64,000 bases of DNA from Paraburkholderia humisilvae (GTDB lineage Bacteria > Pseudomonadota > Gammaproteobacteria > Burkholderiales > Burkholderiaceae), in assembly GCF_902859855.1 (NCBI RefSeq), contig NZ_CADIKH010000010.1, forward strand, positions 158,007 through 222,006, written 5' to 3'. How positions within the stretch are numbered: position 1 is the stretch's first letter; every line of letters begins with the position of its first letter. The notes below the pieces were generated by a model. The model saw nothing but the letters and a program-made list of their open reading frames with translations, did not search any database and was not told the DNA's origin. Below, piece by piece: positions 62,356 to 64,000 of this stretch. The position numbers were made by a program, and so were the translations under genes.

Positions 62356-62413
62356 TTACACGAAATTATCATCGATATGTGTAATTATACAAAGACCCGA
62401 TAATTTCGTGTAA
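62356..62413 (-). promoter_or_regulatory. Promoter framed by a 15-bp perfect inverted repeat
   Basis: TTACACGAAATTATC (62356-62370) is repeated in inverse orientation at 62399-62413. Between them, on the minus strand, is TATAAT for the ATPase gene plus two more TTACAC-like half-sites facing each other. One arm ends four bases before the GTG start, so a bound protein would cover promoter and start codon. The DNA is AT-rich against GC-rich neighbours. Confidence 0.75.
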
Positions 62414-62488
62414 CGATGAACGCCTGCCGACGAAGTCGTGCCGAAGCTGGCCCGTCGCCTCCACGTCCCCGCGCGGTTCCGCGGTTCG

Positions 62489-63439
62489 TTACGCAACCTG
62501 CCGGTAGTAGAGGTTTTGCGGGTGGCGCGCTTCAGCAAAGAAGAACCACCGTTCGGCAACCAGCCCCGCGTACTGGATCGCGCACGCCGCGCACAACAGC
62601 ATGGCCGAAAGCGCAACCGACCCGACGCTTCCGCCCAACGCGATCAGCACGAACGGCACCGGGAACGCGGCGATCAGAAATGTCCATTTGATTCGCTGCA
62701 GCGTTTGCGGCGTCTTGCCGTGGAAGAATTCGCGCAGATTGAACGCACCGGCCGTAAAGCCGCGCGATTTCTGGACCACCTTCGCCGCATGGATGCCGGT
62801 CGCGCTTTGCACCGTCGATTTCGGCCGTAGGCGCGCATTGCGTCTGAGCGACGCGACACGCGTCAGACAACCCGCGAGCGTCAATCCGCACGCGCACACG
62901 GCCAGCGCCGGCACGAGAGCCGGCGCAGACCACGCGGCGCTCGCGCTCGCCAGCGTGAAGCCCGACGCGCAGCCGAGCAGCACGAAGTTCACCATCGTCA
63001 GCGGCGTCGCCCATTCCTGCAAAAAGCGCAGACAGGCGTAGATCATCGACGTGCACACGAACAGCACGCCGCTTGCGAGCACTCCGAGCGCGCCGAGCGC
63101 GAGCGAATACGGCATACCCAGCGCATGCGCAACGCCATACGCGAACACACAGGCCAGAAACAGCGGCAACGCGAGACATTCGCGCGACAACCACGATGTG
63201 CGCCACATCGCGATCGCACGCCATGCGCGCTCCGGATGCCCGAGGTGGAAAAACGACGCGAACAGGCCAAGCACGCCGAGCACGACCGACAGCGCCGCGC
63301 CCGCGACGAAAAACGCCTGCGGCGGCAGCGCGATCACGCCAAATTGCGCGCCGAGTTCGACACCGAAGAGCGCGATCATCAGCCCTTGGCCCGCGCCGCT
63401 CAACGTGGTGAGAAATACAACCGAAAAAGCCGGATTCAT
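62489..63439 (-). CDS. DmsC/SoeC-like membrane anchor of a molybdoenzyme
   Basis: 316 residues from the ATG at 63439. About eight membrane segments match the DmsC superfamily anchor: NPAFSVVFLTTLSGAGQGLM at the start, FFHLGHPERAWRAI and SWLSRECLALPLFL. Such subunits transfer electrons between quinone and a periplasmic or cytoplasmic molybdoenzyme. The Fe-S subunit gene lies 47 bp upstream in the same direction. In a window with sulfite-producing genes, a SoeC-type sulfite dehydrogenase anchor is the favoured reading; DMSO or tetrathionate reductase anchors are alternatives. Confidence 0.75.
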   Translation of the reverse strand: MNPAFSVVFLTTLSGAGQGLMIALFGVELGAQFGVIALPPQAFFVAGAALSVVLGVLGLFASFFHLGHPERAWRAIAMWRTSWLSRECLALPLFLACVFAYGVAHALGMPYSLALGALGVLASGVLFVCTSMIYACLRFLQEWATPLTMVNFVLLGCASGFTLASASAAWSAPALVPALAVCACGLTLAGCLTRVASLRRNARLRPKSTVQSATGIHAAKVVQKSRGFTAGAFNLREFFHGKTPQTLQRIKWTFLIAAFPVPFVLIALGGSVGSVALSAMLLCAACAIQYAGLVAERWFFFAEARHPQNLYYRQVA

Positions 63440-63486
63440 CGTACAGGTCCCCAATCCTTTTCTGAGCGCGTCGCAATACGCGCCCG

Positions 63487-64000
63487 TTAAACGCGCGTCG
63501 CCATCGACGCAAGGTCCACCACGCCATGTTCGAGCGGCGCCGCCGGCGCCACGTCGGCCGCCCCTTCGGCATCCGAACCGCACGAGCACGACCCGCTGCC
63601 GCATGCGGTCGTCTTCTGGCGCGGCAGATAGTGGTTTGCCGGACGCGTGCCCCACTCCGGCATCAGTTGATACCCGCCGCGCTCGCGTATCGCCTTCGAC
63701 ACCACCGAGTCGGGATCGTGAATATCGCCGAAGAGCCGGGCCGAGGTCGGACACGCGAGCACGCAGGCCGGCTTGCGATCGCGTTCGGACAGGTTGTCGT
63801 CATGAATGCGGTCCGCGCACAGCGTGCACTTGGTCATTTCCTTGCGTTCTTCATCGAGCTCGCGCGCACCGTACGGGCACGCCCATGCGCAGTACTTGCA
63901 GCCGATGCAGCGGTCGAAATCGACCAGCACGAGGCCGTCTTCCTTGCGCTTGTAGCTCGCGCCGGTCGGACACACCGGCACGCACGGCGGGTCCTCGCAA
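63487..64000 (-). CDS. 4Fe-4S ferredoxin-type subunit of a DMSO-reductase-family enzyme (5' end outside window)
   Basis: The visible C-terminal part of about 170 residues starts beyond the window edge, where the frame continues as CEDPPCVPVCPTGASY. Cluster motifs are CIGCKYCAWACPYGA, CTLCADRI and CVLACPTSARLFGD, in the arrangement of DmsB/PhsB/SoeB subunits. The C-terminus carries an unusual Cys/Ser/Gly-rich tail (ACGSGSCSCGSDAEG). The catalytic molybdopterin subunit should lie upstream, outside the window. With the DmsC-like gene it forms the electron-transfer half of the complex. Confidence 0.8.
   Translation of the reverse strand, partial: CEDPPCVPVCPTGASYKRKEDGLVLVDFDRCIGCKYCAWACPYGARELDEERKEMTKCTLCADRIHDDNLSERDRKPACVLACPTSARLFGDIHDPDSVVSKAIRERGGYQLMPEWGTRPANHYLPRQKTTACGSGSCSCGSDAEGAADVAPAAPLEHGVVDLASMATRV

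Overview
The window is high-GC DNA from a betaproteobacterium, most likely Burkholderiaceae (Burkholderia, Paraburkholderia or a relative). The non-phosphorylating L-arabinose pathway, GlxA-type and LysR regulators beside single metabolic genes, a DUF4148-like secreted protein and a DUF2242-like lipoprotein support this. The placement rests on gene content and base composition, not a database search. I saw no rRNA, tRNA, CRISPR array, transposase or phage gene.

Left part (1-22.7 kb): a hybrid histidine kinase cut by the window edge; a DedA-rhodanese fusion; a cNMP-domain/thioredoxin-reductase-like fusion; a secreted beta-propeller protein behind an AT-rich region; a DMT exporter, an AraC regulator and an aminotransferase around three direct repeats; an MFS / HMG-CoA-lyase-like / CaiB CoA-transferase / LysR catabolic cluster; a 51-residue small protein divergent from a GlxA-type regulator; an SDR and an acyltransferase.

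Middle (22.9-44.5 kb): a near-complete L-arabinose oxidation locus. It has an AraFGH importer, a sugar dehydrogenase and a keto-deoxy-arabonate dehydratase on the minus strand, a divergent IlvD/Edd-type arabonate dehydratase, and a GntR regulator with a dyad operator in the shared promoter. Two small secreted proteins follow. Next is a chemotaxis-like cluster without receptor, CheA or CheW: a CHASE3-GAF hybrid kinase with three receivers, CheR, CheB and a receiver-kinase. A lipoprotein, LysR/aldehyde dehydrogenase and GlxA/SDR pairs complete this part.

Right part (44.6-64 kb): a 468-residue protein carries a domain that looks like the Rho-activating domain of cytotoxic necrotizing factors, with serine where the catalytic cysteine is expected. 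A sulfonate-oriented block follows. SuyAB-like sulfolactate sulfo-lyase, a DctA-type carrier and a ComC-like dehydrogenase lie on the minus strand, with a GntR/UTRA regulator and an SsuABC-like importer, TauE-like exporter and LysR on the plus strand. A second succinate-dehydrogenase/fumarase-like operon comes next, then a solitary AAA ATPase behind a 15-bp inverted repeat, and the start of a DMSO-reductase-family complex that could be a SoeABC sulfite dehydrogenase. Together these suggest uptake and desulfonation of a sulfonated organic acid with sulfite export or oxidation. That reading is inference; the family assignments are stronger than the substrate.
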